Assembly: GCA_020744425.1 (NCBI GenBank)
Contig: JAGMUV010000023.1
Location: forward strand, 496,001 to 560,000
Length of the DNA stretch: 64,000 nt
Reading direction: 5' to 3'
Source of the DNA: Dactylonectria macrodidyma
Lineage: Eukaryota; Ascomycota; Sordariomycetes; Hypocreales; Nectriaceae
This document shows positions 10,184-20,894 of the stretch, one piece after another (positions within the stretch are counted from its first letter, which is position 1; each line of letters begins with the position of its first letter). A program made the translations under genes and the position numbers. The notes below the pieces were generated by a model. The model saw nothing but the letters and a program-made list of their open reading frames with translations, was not told the DNA's origin and ran no database searches.

Positions 10184-10528
10184 GGTTCGGGAGTGGAGAG
10201 GTTTGGGGAAGCTGGAAACAACTTTTTGGGGTGGAAAAACGTGGGGGAGATGGATATGGATATTATTTCGTCACCTTACAGATAACGGTTGGGGCGTGCG
10301 GCTCTGTTTTTAGGCTCCGATGTCGCTGGGGCAAGCACCTCTGCGGCTCTGGATGTATAGCTGTAGGCCCTGTAGTCCCCTGATGCTATAGGTGCCGCGG
10401 CCGTTGGTAGTGCCGAGGTTATAGTGCACTAACACTTGAAGGTCTATCCTGAGCCTCCTATGTTACACCACTCGTTCATCACATCATGACTCTTCCCATT
10501 TTGCTCTTACATCAGCTTCTATGTACAT
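10184..10528. other. Intergenic, promoter of citrate carrier and 3' flank of the NACHT gene
   Basis: About 345 bp with no gene or repeat recognised. Confidence 0.6.
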
Positions 10529-13500
10529 TCAAACATTCCATCTCTTCTGCAAGCCCGTCTTCCACTCATTGAAGCTAGCAACACGGCCATCGACGAGCAG
10601 AATCTCTCCGCGATGCAGCACGCGTGTCAGCGGCGGCACTGCAAACCACACGTGGTCGCTCCGGCATATCAGGTCCGACCTGTGATCGGTCGTCTTGTTG
10701 CCGTCCTGCTTGATCACCTCCAGGCACTTGCCGCAGTAGCTCTCCATGCAGTACTCGCACATGCTGTACTCTTGTGTTGGCGAGATGTAGTCGAGACACT
10801 GCGCACAGCTGTGCTGCATCGATTGGATCTCGGGCAGCTTGGGTTCGAGGCGCTGCAGGACTGGCGAGTCGATGGGCGACGTGGCCAGGACTTGGGGATC
10901 GAGCTTGCGCATGGATTGGCTCAAGGCGCGGGCGTTCTCAATGTCGTCGGCTGCGATGAGCAGGGATAGGAGGTTGTCAAGCGCGTACTCGTCGTTCTGC
11001 GCGTCGTCGTCGGAAAGAATGTTGAGACTGTCGATGATGAGCTTCCGTAGCATCCCATCCGCCTCCTCTTTCCGACCCAGCAGACGATAGAACAGGGCCA
11101 GGTAGATCGCCGCCACGTTAATGTCGGATCCCACCATGTTCAGAGGCATGTCCTGGTTCTGATGCTTGCTCTGCTGGATCTGCACCCGCTCAAGCTTCTT
11201 GATCCAGACACGAGCCTCAGGCGTCTTGAGCCCGGCGTGCAGCACCTCCTCTTTGTACAGCAACGCCAGCTTCTGGAAGGCCAGGGCATAAGCCTGTCGG
11301 GTTGGCACGTTGCCGCGCGGCCTATACTCGATAAAGGCGACGCCCTCAAAGAGTTCAATGGCCTTTTTGATGTCGCGGCTGTATGCGTGCGTCGTGCCGA
11401 GCGAGTGACGCAGGTACATGGCCTTGAGGGGATCGCGGATGACTTCGCGTGCGAGCTCAATGGAAAACTCGAGTTGATCGATCATAAATGCGGCGTCTTC
11501 TGCTTTGCTTGCGGCTCGGGGGATCCAGTCGATGACGATGGGCTTGTTGTGCTCTTCCAGGAGAATGTCGACCAGTCGTGTTCTATCGCTTTCTTTGTCC
11601 GTCACCTCGCTAGACAGCTCGTGGAGGAACTTCATCACGTCTGCGTGACGGTTCTCTACGGCCAGAAGCTCCAGATATCCAACTTCTGAGTCGAATGTTT
11701 CCACGGGACCTAGGTTGGCCTCCTTGGAGCTCTTGACGGCGGCCTTGAAGTACTTTAAGGCGTTTTCAGAGTCTCCCAATTCGCTGTAGCAGTAGGCAAG
11801 CAGAATGTGGTCCTTGTACAGACGCCACTTAGTAGACTTGAGCGCGTCAGCGTCTAGTTTCCCTCCGGCTATGCTCTCCAGCTCGATGGCTTCGCACTCG
11901 AGCGCCCGCTGCACCGCTTCCGGGAAGCGGCCATCCTTTGACAGACAATATGCGATGCGGCCCTTGGTCTCGACGCTGTTGTGGTCAAGCGCTAGAGCCT
12001 CATCGTAGTGCATGAGAGCCTCACTGTGCATGCCGTTGACGAGATACGTGCTTCCCAGCCGTCGGTGGTAATGGGCCGTCTTAGGTATCCGAGCCCATTT
12101 CTCCGCCTTGACGATCCTCTGCATGACGGGGACATCGGTCCAGTGCCTGTTGGTATGCGACCACGAGTATCCTTCCTGCATAAAGGCGATGGCGTGGACG
12201 ATCTTGAAGCAGAACTGCGTCGGAGTGTACATGTGGAACTCGTTGGACAGCCACGCCTTGGCGTATAAGTCACCGATAGGCTTGAATATCCCGGGAGACT
12301 CGGTGACGCCCTTTGCGACCCATTCTTTAGCTTCGGGGTTGAGGCCGGACACGACATCGGGGTCCTTCATCCACTTGCGGATACCTTTGATGTTGGCGTC
12401 GGTGAGAACCTCGAGCCCCTCGTTGTTCTTCTCGTACAGGATACTCCAGGATAGGATGACGGCGTCATCGGTAAGCATCTTGTATATTTGCGTACCAAGT
12501 TCGTGCTTGTTCGCAGCGGGAATCGTAGCCGGGTCAATGGCGGCAACATGCTCCTGCCAGTACCACGCAGCATAGTCCTTGATGGCCTGGCGCCCCTCGC
12601 CGAGGTTGAACTTGCCAAACCAGGCGGGGTCTGTGAAGATGGAGAGACAGGTTTTCAAGATGTGAACCCTGGCCACTGTGGGATCGAATCCAATGGCTGG
12701 ACCGCCCGTCTCAGATTTGGTGGTGGAGTTTACTTTGCTAAAGAATTCCTTGACCGACGTGTGGAAAAAAGAGACGCGTGTGCTCGACTTATTAGATCGG
12801 AACTCCATCTCGTTCATCGGGTCTAAGAGGTCGGGGGTTGTGATGGGACTGTAGGGCCGGACTGGACTGCGACCTGGGCTACGGATCGGGCTCGGGTTTG
12901 ACGACAGCTGTGACACGGGGCTGCGATGTCGGCCCTTAGGAGACAGGTTTCTCATGAGGTCGAGCTGGCCTTCCGAGCTGGCAAAGATACTCGGGCGGCT
13001 CGGGCGACTCGCGCTGCCCGTGGAGCTGGGCCGTCTCGCTCCGCTAGAACTCGGGCGCCTGGCCGAACTAGAGCGGCTGCCAGAGCCGAAGCCCTCGTTG
13101 GAGCGCTGCTTCCTCTCGTGCTCCTTGATCAGGTCGTCAGTTGTCAGGCCATCCTCGCGCTCGAGCTCGAAGAAGCAGGCGTACGTGCCGCGCAGCGTCT
13201 CCTCGAGGCGGAACGGCGGGTCGCCAAACTTGAGGATGAGGACGGCCTCGAGCTGCTCCAGGCTGAGCACCTCCTCGGCACAGGCGACCCAGCTGAGCAT
13301 CTCGTTGAGGTCCTTGGCCTCTTCGTCGTCAGCCATGGTCGCCGACAGGGACTTGAGCGAGCGCGTCAGCATGCCATTGATCTCTTTCGGGTATGACTGC
13401 AGGCTCTGCAGGATGGACCGCGGGTGCCGCCGCCGGTTGATCTCCTCGAGCATGAACTTGGCTAGGATGAAGAGCCCGTCCACTTGAGAGACCATGGCCT

Positions 13501-15124
13501 CAATGATGTTGTACTTGAACTCATCGCTGAGGCGGCTGAGGACGCGGGAGCGGAGTACGCTTTCCGTGATGAAAGAGTTGACGTCGTGGACGTTGCGGTC
13601 AGGCGTGACGTGAAGCGTTGTGACGACGGTTCCTTCGGCCATGGGATCTAGGGCAAAGGATACCGTCTCGGTCAAGTGAGCCCTTCCGATGAGGGCAACC
13701 TGTACTTTGCAGTGCGGCGGCCTCTGCGTATCATCGTCATCACCCGCAGACAACTGATCCAACAACTCAGCAATATCCCCCTGATCAGCCTCGTCAATGC
13801 CATCAAAAAAGATGAAGATAGTCTTGTCGCGCAGGTCCTCCTGGAACGGCTGCACGAGCAGCTTGCGGAACGCGCTGGGGATCGTCTTGATCTCGTCGCC
13901 GCTCTGCAGCAGCTTCAGCAGCTGCTTGGCGTAGAAGGCGTCGCCCTCGCTGAGCTGGTAGGCCACGTCGCGCAGCGCCTGGAGCACCGAACGAGTCTCT
14001 GGGTTGTTGTCGCGGAAGTAAAAGTAGCCCAAGTGCGAGAGCTTCTCGAGGCCCCATGATATGAGTCGTGTTGTTAGGAAGGATTTACCGGTTCCTGCAG
14101 CTCCGGATATCCAGAGGTAGGGCGTCTCGGTTTGGAGCCAGGACTGTAGGCTTTCGTCTTCAAGGATCCAGTCTCCTGTTCCTTCGACCCGCGACTTGTT
14201 GAAAGCGGAGAAAAAGTCCTCGGGGAAGGGCGACGGTTCGAGAATCTCCTTGAGCTTGTCCTTGTGCGCAGCATTAGTCCTCTCACGCGCCTCGGCTCGC
14301 AACAACGAAGCCTCCTTTCGCAAGCTCGCAACGTTGCGGTCGACCTCGGTGACGATGGCCTCAACGCGGTTCGTAGTATCCTTGATATCGGACACGCCGC
14401 CGTACGTATCGGCGATAACCTGCCGCTCCTCGCCGAGCGTCAGGGCCTTGAGCTGGTCGAGCGCGGGTTGCACGGGGCTCTCGGAGCCGAAAAGGCTCTT
14501 GAAGTAGGCCTTGACGCGGCCTCGCTTAATCTGCTTGGTGGCCAGCACGAGCACCTCGAACAGCGTGGTGAGGATGGCGACGAGTTTCTCACGCAGAGAC
14601 GCCGACATTGTGTGCTTGATGTATACATCGAGTCTACCTGTGAAGTCCTGGTTTTTTTTTTAACGTGAGTCTTGAGGTCTAATATGGGTGCGAATATGTG
14701 ACTGTCTTACCTTTAAGAGCTCAAACAACTCAACTATGGCGTCGTAAATCCCTGAGACATCGCGAGCGCCGCCGATTAGATACGCCACGACGCCAAAGAT
14801 GCCCTGTGCAGGGGAAAAAGTATCAGAAGCGGCCCCTGCGAGGATCTCACCCGCCGTCTCGATGGGCGACAGGGCAGCGGCCAGGGTGCTGAAGATGGTT
14901 TGGCGACGGGCGCGAAAGCTCTCAAAGTCCCCGTTTTGCGAGTCGATACGCCGAGTCAGCTCGTCGATGGACCGCAGCGGTGGGTTCAAAAAGTCCTCGA
15001 GCTTCGAGCCCGAGACGTCGGCGAACCGCTTGGCCGCTGATGTGACGATGTTGCTGAACTGGGTTTGGATGCCCGACTGGGCGTGGAGGCTGTACCCGGG
15101 CGGTTCATCGACCTTGGCCGACAT
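10529..15124 (-). CDS. Goodbye-NACHT-TPR STAND (NLR-like) protein with a C-terminal Cys cluster
   Basis: Exons are 14711-15124 and 10529-14647 (1510 residues). The N-terminal 200 or so residues match the fungal STAND Goodbye domain (IFGVVAYLIGGARDVSGIYDAIVELFELLKDFTGRL..., KLVAILTTLFEVLVLATKQIK). NACHT follows, with Walker A GAAGTGKS (about 320-327) and Walker B FIFFDGIDEAD (about 416-426). A Ser/Arg/Pro-rich linker occupies about 650-740. Helical repeats of TPR type then run to the C-terminus (for example LGSTYLVNGMHSEALMHYDE and AYCYSELGDSENALKYFKAA). The last 92 residues carry spaced CxxC pairs (CAQC, CEYC, CGKC) plus DLICRSDH, suggesting a small zinc-binding fold. STAND proteins are ligand-triggered oligomerising ATPases; in fungi several control incompatibility or defence. 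The one intron (63 nt) has donor GTAAGA, a pyrimidine tract and a CAG acceptor. The frame opens further 5' to 15169, but the first ATG is at 15124. Confidence 0.88.
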
Positions 15125-16651
15125 TTTTGGTGGAGGGGCGTCACCGCTACTTGACGGAGAACGCAGCAAAAGAAAGAGTTTATGGTGAAAGAGAGAAAGA
15201 GTTTGGATATTATTTTGGGGCGTTGAGGATGAGAGAAATCTGTTCGAAGCGCTCGTCTGTTTGAGCCTCGTTTTGAGGGGAAAGAGTGGTGAGGCGGTTA
15301 GACGTTGAAGATCGTGGGGGCCAAAAATGGAAATATTTCATCATTGGAGGCATCAGTGTGTGACAAACCCAGGCATTCGGATTCAGGCTGGATCCTAATT
15401 ACACTACCTAACTTAGGTAGGTAGGTAACTGCAGCCTTTTTTCCATCTCATAATAGTGCGTCCAGTCCTTACGGAACCGAACAGCAAAGACCCAATTACC
15501 ACGGTTGATTCAGAAGCAGTTCTAGCCGTTTGGCGATGTCTCGGGCCGGCGTTTGTCTTGGCTTCGTTGTGGGCGATCACCTGAGACAATAAACCGCAGG
15601 GCTGTGGTCGGTGGTCCTGCAGGGTTTTGGATTGGGGTTATGGGAACGGGGGGTGTTTGAACTATTTCATTTCCCTGTGTGCGTCATCGTCTTTGCCTGA
15701 TCAACGATTCGTACAACGGAGCTGACCATGGGGTTGGTTGATGATGCTCACCACCAACCTTTTTCAGCCCTTCGCAACGCACGCCTGATGTGAATAACTC
15801 GCCTCATTTTCTCCAGGGGCTTGGTTTCCCTCTCGACCCGTCCCGAGTCCCGAGCGAGTCCCCTCATCGTTGCCTGAACATGGGTCCCTTGAATGGGACC
15901 ACTCAGCGTTTCCCCAGCTGATGGACCGGGTATCCCCTGCAAGCGACTCCACAAACATAGTGGCTTGGGTGGTTTTTTTTCATTGCTCAGCCAGGGCCAC
16001 TTGCGTGGGCTGACGCGCTGAGGCTTAGAGAGGGGCGGTAGAGGCGAGTGGCTCATTGGGGTTTCAACCTGTTGGCTGAAATGGATCGAGGCGACTTGTT
16101 ATGAGCATCAAGCCAACGGGCCTAGACTCGGCTCATTTACCCGAGAGCAAGACCTGGGCCTAAGAGTACTCGGGACAGAGAGTTGTGTCCTGGCCTGAGC
16201 GAGCCCCCCGGAATATTCCTGGATATAGGGTAGTTGATAAGCCAAATGCTTGGATGTCTAGATAATCTTCTTGTTCCGTCGCTGAGACTGCTCGCTTTTT
16301 ACGTCCAGCGAAGAGGTTATTGCAAGTTGTTAAGTCATGGTGATGCTGTTCCCGCTAGTCTCGTGTCCTGGCTGACAACCTGTCGAGGGATGCAGCGCCT
16401 GTGACGCTTTTCTACTTTAGCGAGGTAAACTGACAACACAGTGTCTCAACCACCTCATCTCAACTAACTTGCATCTATCGTGAGGCTCGACCCCGCATGC
16501 ATTTGACGTCACGATGTCGTGCACAATGCCAAATATAATTATCGTGATGGCGTCAATTGATTTGTCTGAGAGATGTAAATCATTTGTTTCTCTCGTCTTT
16601 GCCCGACATATCCCAAGTTGAATAGCACCGACATCAATCTTGAATCGGTTC
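15125..16651. other. Divergent promoter region between the NACHT gene and the Lys-rich gene
   Basis: About 1.5 kb with no supported gene. It includes a short inverted/tandem motif, cctaacttaggtaggtaggt, near 15408-15427. ORFs on the minus strand near 15.75-16.06 kb have no family resemblance. Confidence 0.55.
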
Positions 16652-18487
16652 ATGGCGGATCCTTCTGCTCTGGCAGCATCCCCCGGATCTGGCCCATCGC
16701 GGCCACTTCCCGATAGTCCATACCCTCCTTTAATCGAAAAATTTCTGGGCCGGTTCTTATCATTCACTCAATCAAGCCAAATTACTCAACAGTTCTACTC
16801 GTCATGGCATCGAAACAGAAATATCATGTGGACTGGCAATATTCGCTATGAGGCGCAGACATGGGCTGATAGGCGTGATATGCGGACGTTGTCAACTGCC
16901 ATGGGGCCGCTGGCACATGGAGATAATCCACCTTGCCTCCAAGCATCTAAAGGAAATGGCCGGTCTAAATATATGAGAGGTGCCTCGGCCGTTTTCGCGT
17001 GGCACGTCACTGCCGACGACGACGTTGTCACAATCCTCTGTCCACCACCTCCATACCGATTCAATCCGGGTGGAGGAACGAATATACAACTGGTAGAGCT
17101 GCCGATCCTAATTGGAATCGTCGGGGGCCGTGCCGTATCCCGAATCGAAGCTGTCCACCCTATGGTCCACGGTGCTGAAGACTTCAGATACCAGCTATGG
17201 CCGGTCGACGACGTACGCATTTGGATAAATAAATTTGCCAAGGTCTCTATACAGAGGACGGTGTGGTTACCGCGATCAAGAAAGGGCCAAGTGAAGCAAA
17301 TTGAACAACTCTTGCGATCAACGCCAAGACATTCGGAAAAGGACGCCGTGTATCGCGCAATATTGCACGAGGAGAGCTCAACCAGTATGGCGAGTGTCAG
17401 CAAGCAGTCCGGGAGCGAGCATGTGGACTCTGGGAACTTACCAGCTACACAGTCCGAAACTCCCAAGAAGAAAAAGAAAAAGAAAAAGAAAAAGAAGGGG
17501 ACAGCTGCTAGTGAATTGGCACCGATATCTGAAGGACTCCAGGTCAAGGAATTGAAAACTCAGCCGCAGGCATCTAGCGAGAAAACAAAGACAGCGGCAT
17601 CAAGTACCAGGCAAGGTACCTCCGGCTCAGCCAAGGGCAAGGAAAAGGAAGTAAATACGGCAAACACAGTACCTCAGTCTGCATCTGGCAAGAAAAATAA
17701 GACAGAGGCTCCGTTGGGAACCGGGCAAGGTGCCTCTAAGGTAACTCAGGGCAAGGCGAAGAAAGCAGGCATAGCAAACACTGTACCTCAGTCTAAAGCC
17801 TCCGTTCCAATGGGTACGGGGACTCGAGGGGGATTAGCCGGAGGAAACTCATCCTCCCAAGCGCAAAGCCTCACCAAGGACCAGAAGAAGCGGGGCAAAA
17901 CGACACTCTCGGAGGGGCTGACTGCAGCAAAAGAGCCGCTAGGAAAGACAAGTCGCAAAGAATCTACAGAGACTGCCGCGACTATAGCAGCGAGTGCAGC
18001 CCCAAGCAAGACCAAGAAGACTCAGAATCTCGAGGAGGCCAAGGAGGTCAAGAAGAAGGACAAGGAGGTCAAGAAGAAGAACAAGGAGGTCAAGAAGAAA
18101 GACAAGGAGATCAAGAAGAAGGACAAGGAAGAAAAGAATAAGCAAACCCAGCTGAAACCTCAGGGGTCCTCATTGCCGTCTACCAATACGCCTGGGCAGA
18201 CCGCTTGTCGTCTCAATGTTTGTAAAGCCGATCAGGAGTTCTCGTTCACAACACCACCCCTCTTGATGCAGTCAAGGCCCAAAGCGAACGGGTTGTTGAC
18301 TTTGACCATTCAAAAGTTGCGTTCACAAGACACAGTAACTGAGAGACAACAGCTAAGTCTTCTGGTGGGGTTGTCGGCGGAGTGTATTCGAGCTGAGCTT
18401 TGCCTGCAGCCAGCGCAGGCGTCCTTGTTTATCATTCCGACGGCTAGCTGGCTTACACTCGAGAGGACGCATTGTGGGAGAAAATGA
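16652..18487 (+). CDS. Hypothetical Lys-rich low-complexity protein
   Basis: A single-exon protein of about 611 residues from the ATG at 16652. I do not recognise a family. The N-terminal 220 or so residues look globular, with hydrophobic core segments (VFAWHVTADDDVVTILCPPPPYRF, VELPILIGIVGG, DFRYQLWPVDDVRIWINKFAKV). The middle has a run of eleven Lys encoded by AAAAAG-type repeats (about 17464-17496) and two imperfect Ala/Lys/Gly/Gln-rich repeats, each ending in NTVPQS. Heptads of the form KEVKKKD follow (about 18042-18140; KEVKKKD, KEVKKKN, KEVKKKD, KEIKKKD, KEEKNK), a likely charged single helix or coiled coil. A short C-terminal segment is less biased. Basic repeats suggest nuclear or nucleolar location or RNA binding, but that is only a guess. 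The bias and repeats point to a fast-evolving lineage-specific gene. Confidence 0.7.
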   Translation: MADPSALAASPGSGPSRPLPDSPYPPLIEKFLGRFLSFTQSSQITQQFYSSWHRNRNIMWTGNIRYEAQTWADRRDMRTLSTAMGPLAHGDNPPCLQASKGNGRSKYMRGASAVFAWHVTADDDVVTILCPPPPYRFNPGGGTNIQLVELPILIGIVGGRAVSRIEAVHPMVHGAEDFRYQLWPVDDVRIWINKFAKVSIQRTVWLPRSRKGQVKQIEQLLRSTPRHSEKDAVYRAILHEESSTSMASVSKQSGSEHVDSGNLPATQSETPKKKKKKKKKKKGTAASELAPISEGLQVKELKTQPQASSEKTKTAASSTRQGTSGSAKGKEKEVNTANTVPQSASGKKNKTEAPLGTGQGASKVTQGKAKKAGIANTVPQSKASVPMGTGTRGGLAGGNSSSQAQSLTKDQKKRGKTTLSEGLTAAKEPLGKTSRKESTETAATIAASAAPSKTKKTQNLEEAKEVKKKDKEVKKKNKEVKKKDKEIKKKDKEEKNKQTQLKPQGSSLPSTNTPGQTACRLNVCKADQEFSFTTPPLLMQSRPKANGLLTLTIQKLRSQDTVTERQQLSLLVGLSAECIRAELCLQPAQASLFIIPTASWLTLERTHCGRK

Positions 18488-18697
18488 ACTATTCTATTGA
18501 TAGCAGTGCCTAGACACGTACGTCTACGCATTTCGGCCGAGATAACTAAGAGGCACCACAAGTTGATAACCATTGTACTCTAAATTAACAACTGCATTCA
18601 GTTCCTTAATCTCCTAATCATCATTTGGCGACAACATAAAATACTAAACAGCAAATGGAAACAGGCTACTTAGGTTCTCAAGCACGCAATTTGTCCT

Positions 18698-19672
18698 TCA
18701 CACGGTAACTTTAACGACCTGCCCACCCGTAACTCCCTCCACTCCCTGCCCGCCAGTAACAACATACAGGTTCCGACCATCCTTGCTAAAGACCGCACTG
18801 GTTGGCCCAGCAAGCGTACCGTTGGCAAGGACGGTTTGTTTCCCATCCGGGGTGATCTTGAATAGCAGGTTCGGGTGGAAAGTAACATAGGCGTTGCCGA
18901 ATTTGTCCAGTGAAAAGTCATCGGGTGAAATGGCAGAGCCAGCCGGTGCCTGAGCGATGACTTGGACCGGGCCCTTCTTGTTTCCGAGATCATCGATCTT
19001 GACTCGTCCATAGGATTGGCGAGCGGTGTTAGTGAAGTAGAGGTAGTTCTTGAAGATTTTCAGGCCGTTGACGCCGAGAGGATACGGCCCAGACGGAACA
19101 GTGCCCAAGAGTTCGTCTTTGAACGCAACTTTGGATGCGCCGGTCTTGGTATCAATGCGCCAAACCTCTCCAGTTTGAGAGGCTGCGCCCAGAATGATGT
19201 GTTTGTGGCGAGGTAACGCTGTCAGACCATTGAGGAACGCGGTATCTTGGTCTTCAAGAATGACACGAACTGAAGGGCCGCCATAACTGCTCTTTCGGAA
19301 GTCGACGAGCGCAACTTTCTGAGTGCCCTCCTCGAAGCCCGCGGTCGCCTGATCGATATTGGCGCCGGCAATGGCGAAGACGTCCTTGCCGACTTCTGTG
19401 ATTCCCGTCAGGGCGTTGACGCCTTCTAGCTTGAGAAGCTCGCGGGCCTTGGGAGGCGATTTGTAAGGATTGAAGGAGTACAATTTGCCATCATTGAAGG
19501 TGTTCAGAAGAAGCTCTCCATTGGAACGCACGGCAAAGTTTTCAATCCAGACGTTGGGGACCTCGATAATCTGTCGTGACTTGACTTTGGACGCACCGGG
19601 GTGTGAGGTGGGCGATGAGAAGGCGACTGAGCTGAAGAAGCCAGCCACTAGCGTGGCAAGTGTAAGACGCAT
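18698..19672 (-). CDS. Secreted SMP-30/NHL-like beta-propeller protein
   Basis: A single exon of 324 residues. The start at 19672 opens a clear signal peptide (MRLTLATLVAGFFSSVAFSS). The mature part has the spacing of a six-bladed propeller: VWIENFAVRSNGELLL, GITEVGKDVFAIAGANID, FLNGLTALPRHKHIILGA, GEVWRIDTKTG, GVNGLKIFKNYLYFTNTARQ, PDDFSLDKFGNAYVTFHPN and VFSKDGRNLYVVTGG. This is the SMP-30/gluconolactonase-like fold; the NG-x3, NTARQ and DDF motifs are shared by a fungal secreted subfamily. Some relatives act as hetero-Diels-Alderases in tropolonic sesquiterpene pathways, but no such cluster is present here, so the substrate is unknown. It is divergently placed against the GH43 gene with 1.2 kb between. 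Confidence 0.75.
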   Translation of the reverse strand: MRLTLATLVAGFFSSVAFSSPTSHPGASKVKSRQIIEVPNVWIENFAVRSNGELLLNTFNDGKLYSFNPYKSPPKARELLKLEGVNALTGITEVGKDVFAIAGANIDQATAGFEEGTQKVALVDFRKSSYGGPSVRVILEDQDTAFLNGLTALPRHKHIILGAASQTGEVWRIDTKTGASKVAFKDELLGTVPSGPYPLGVNGLKIFKNYLYFTNTARQSYGRVKIDDLGNKKGPVQVIAQAPAGSAISPDDFSLDKFGNAYVTFHPNLLFKITPDGKQTVLANGTLAGPTSAVFSKDGRNLYVVTGGQGVEGVTGGQVVKVTV

Positions 19673-20894
19673 GGTTGTAGTATTATCGTTGAGGCTATTG
19701 AGAATCAAGTGAGATATTGAAGTTTAGTTAAATGTAACTGAATGCGGTACTTGTTGTAGAACATCATCTTCAGTGTGTCCTAGCTGGTAACTCTTATACG
19801 CAGAGCAAAGCAAACCGATGTTGACGCAATCGCACACCTTCCGCAGGGATTCGTATCTCGGCTTAACTCACAATTCAAGTCCTTGAGCAACTAAGGCAGG
19901 CCGTAGAATCCGTGCATGAAATTTGTCAGCTGGAATCGGGATTGACTTTCGCATCGAACAGTTCACCTCGCACTAGGCAATAGTACTGTAGGATTAAGGC
20001 CCTGGAGATTGGACCCTTGAACACACGGAGTTAACCACGGCGCATGAGAGGTCACAATGATTGCAAGGGGTCGGACGTTGCTCCAATCAGTGGGCTCGAT
20101 TTCCATCACCTTGCATGCTCGGTACTCCGTGGAGTTTATCGCTCGGGCAGTCCAAAGCCCTCCGGTACCGACTTAACCTGCATATGCCCGCCAATATCAT
20201 CAGAGGTATTGCCCCGAGTACCGAGTTCTCGTATGTCAGCAGTGCGAATATATATTTCAGCCTCACGCCATCCGCCCGGGACACACGCAAGATGTACAAA
20301 TATGGTCGGCGACTCGGCGCCTGTGTGCCGATTAGTGCTTACATCAGGGAACACAACCTGTACAAACTTGATCCTACTACGACGCTGAGATAGTTGAGTT
20401 TCCATGTTTCTTCCTTGCCTGTTTTTAAAAGCTTGAGGTGTTTTGTTGAAGCTTGCAAACATTTTGTAAAGGTTGGGTCGGCATGCCTAACTCCCGTTGT
20501 CCGACTAAGCTAAACGAGGTAGGCTTTGTCAGGCTTCAGTCATTAGCCGCTTGCGTTGAAGGGAATGTTGTCGCGACGTCATTGAACCAAATGTCAATCA
20601 AGCCATCGAAAAGGGAATGGGTACAAACTTCTCATGGAGGATGAAACGTTTATTTGTACTCCAGACCTCTTACTCCATATTCTCAGCACGACGGAGCCGG
20701 ATCAACTCTGTGCGCATTTAGGCTATTCAATGCGACCATGTGATTGATGGAATTACCTAACCCCGCTGTTGGTGAACTGATACTCGGCCGAGACTTGTGA
20801 ATGCTTGAGATATAAGAAACAACTTCTCATACGTTAATGGTCTCTCTATTTCAAGGTCTTGGATATATCTGTTATCATTTCCTCACCTGCAAAC
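19673..20894. other. Divergent promoter region between the beta-propeller and GH43 genes
   Basis: About 1.2 kb. Overlapping ORFs at 20.04-20.46 kb on both strands have no family resemblance, and I see no repeat or RNA gene. Confidence 0.55.

Noticed and set aside
15125..15169. Extension of the Goodbye-NACHT protein to 15169
   Set aside because: The codon at 15169 is TTG, not ATG. The first in-frame ATG is at 15124.
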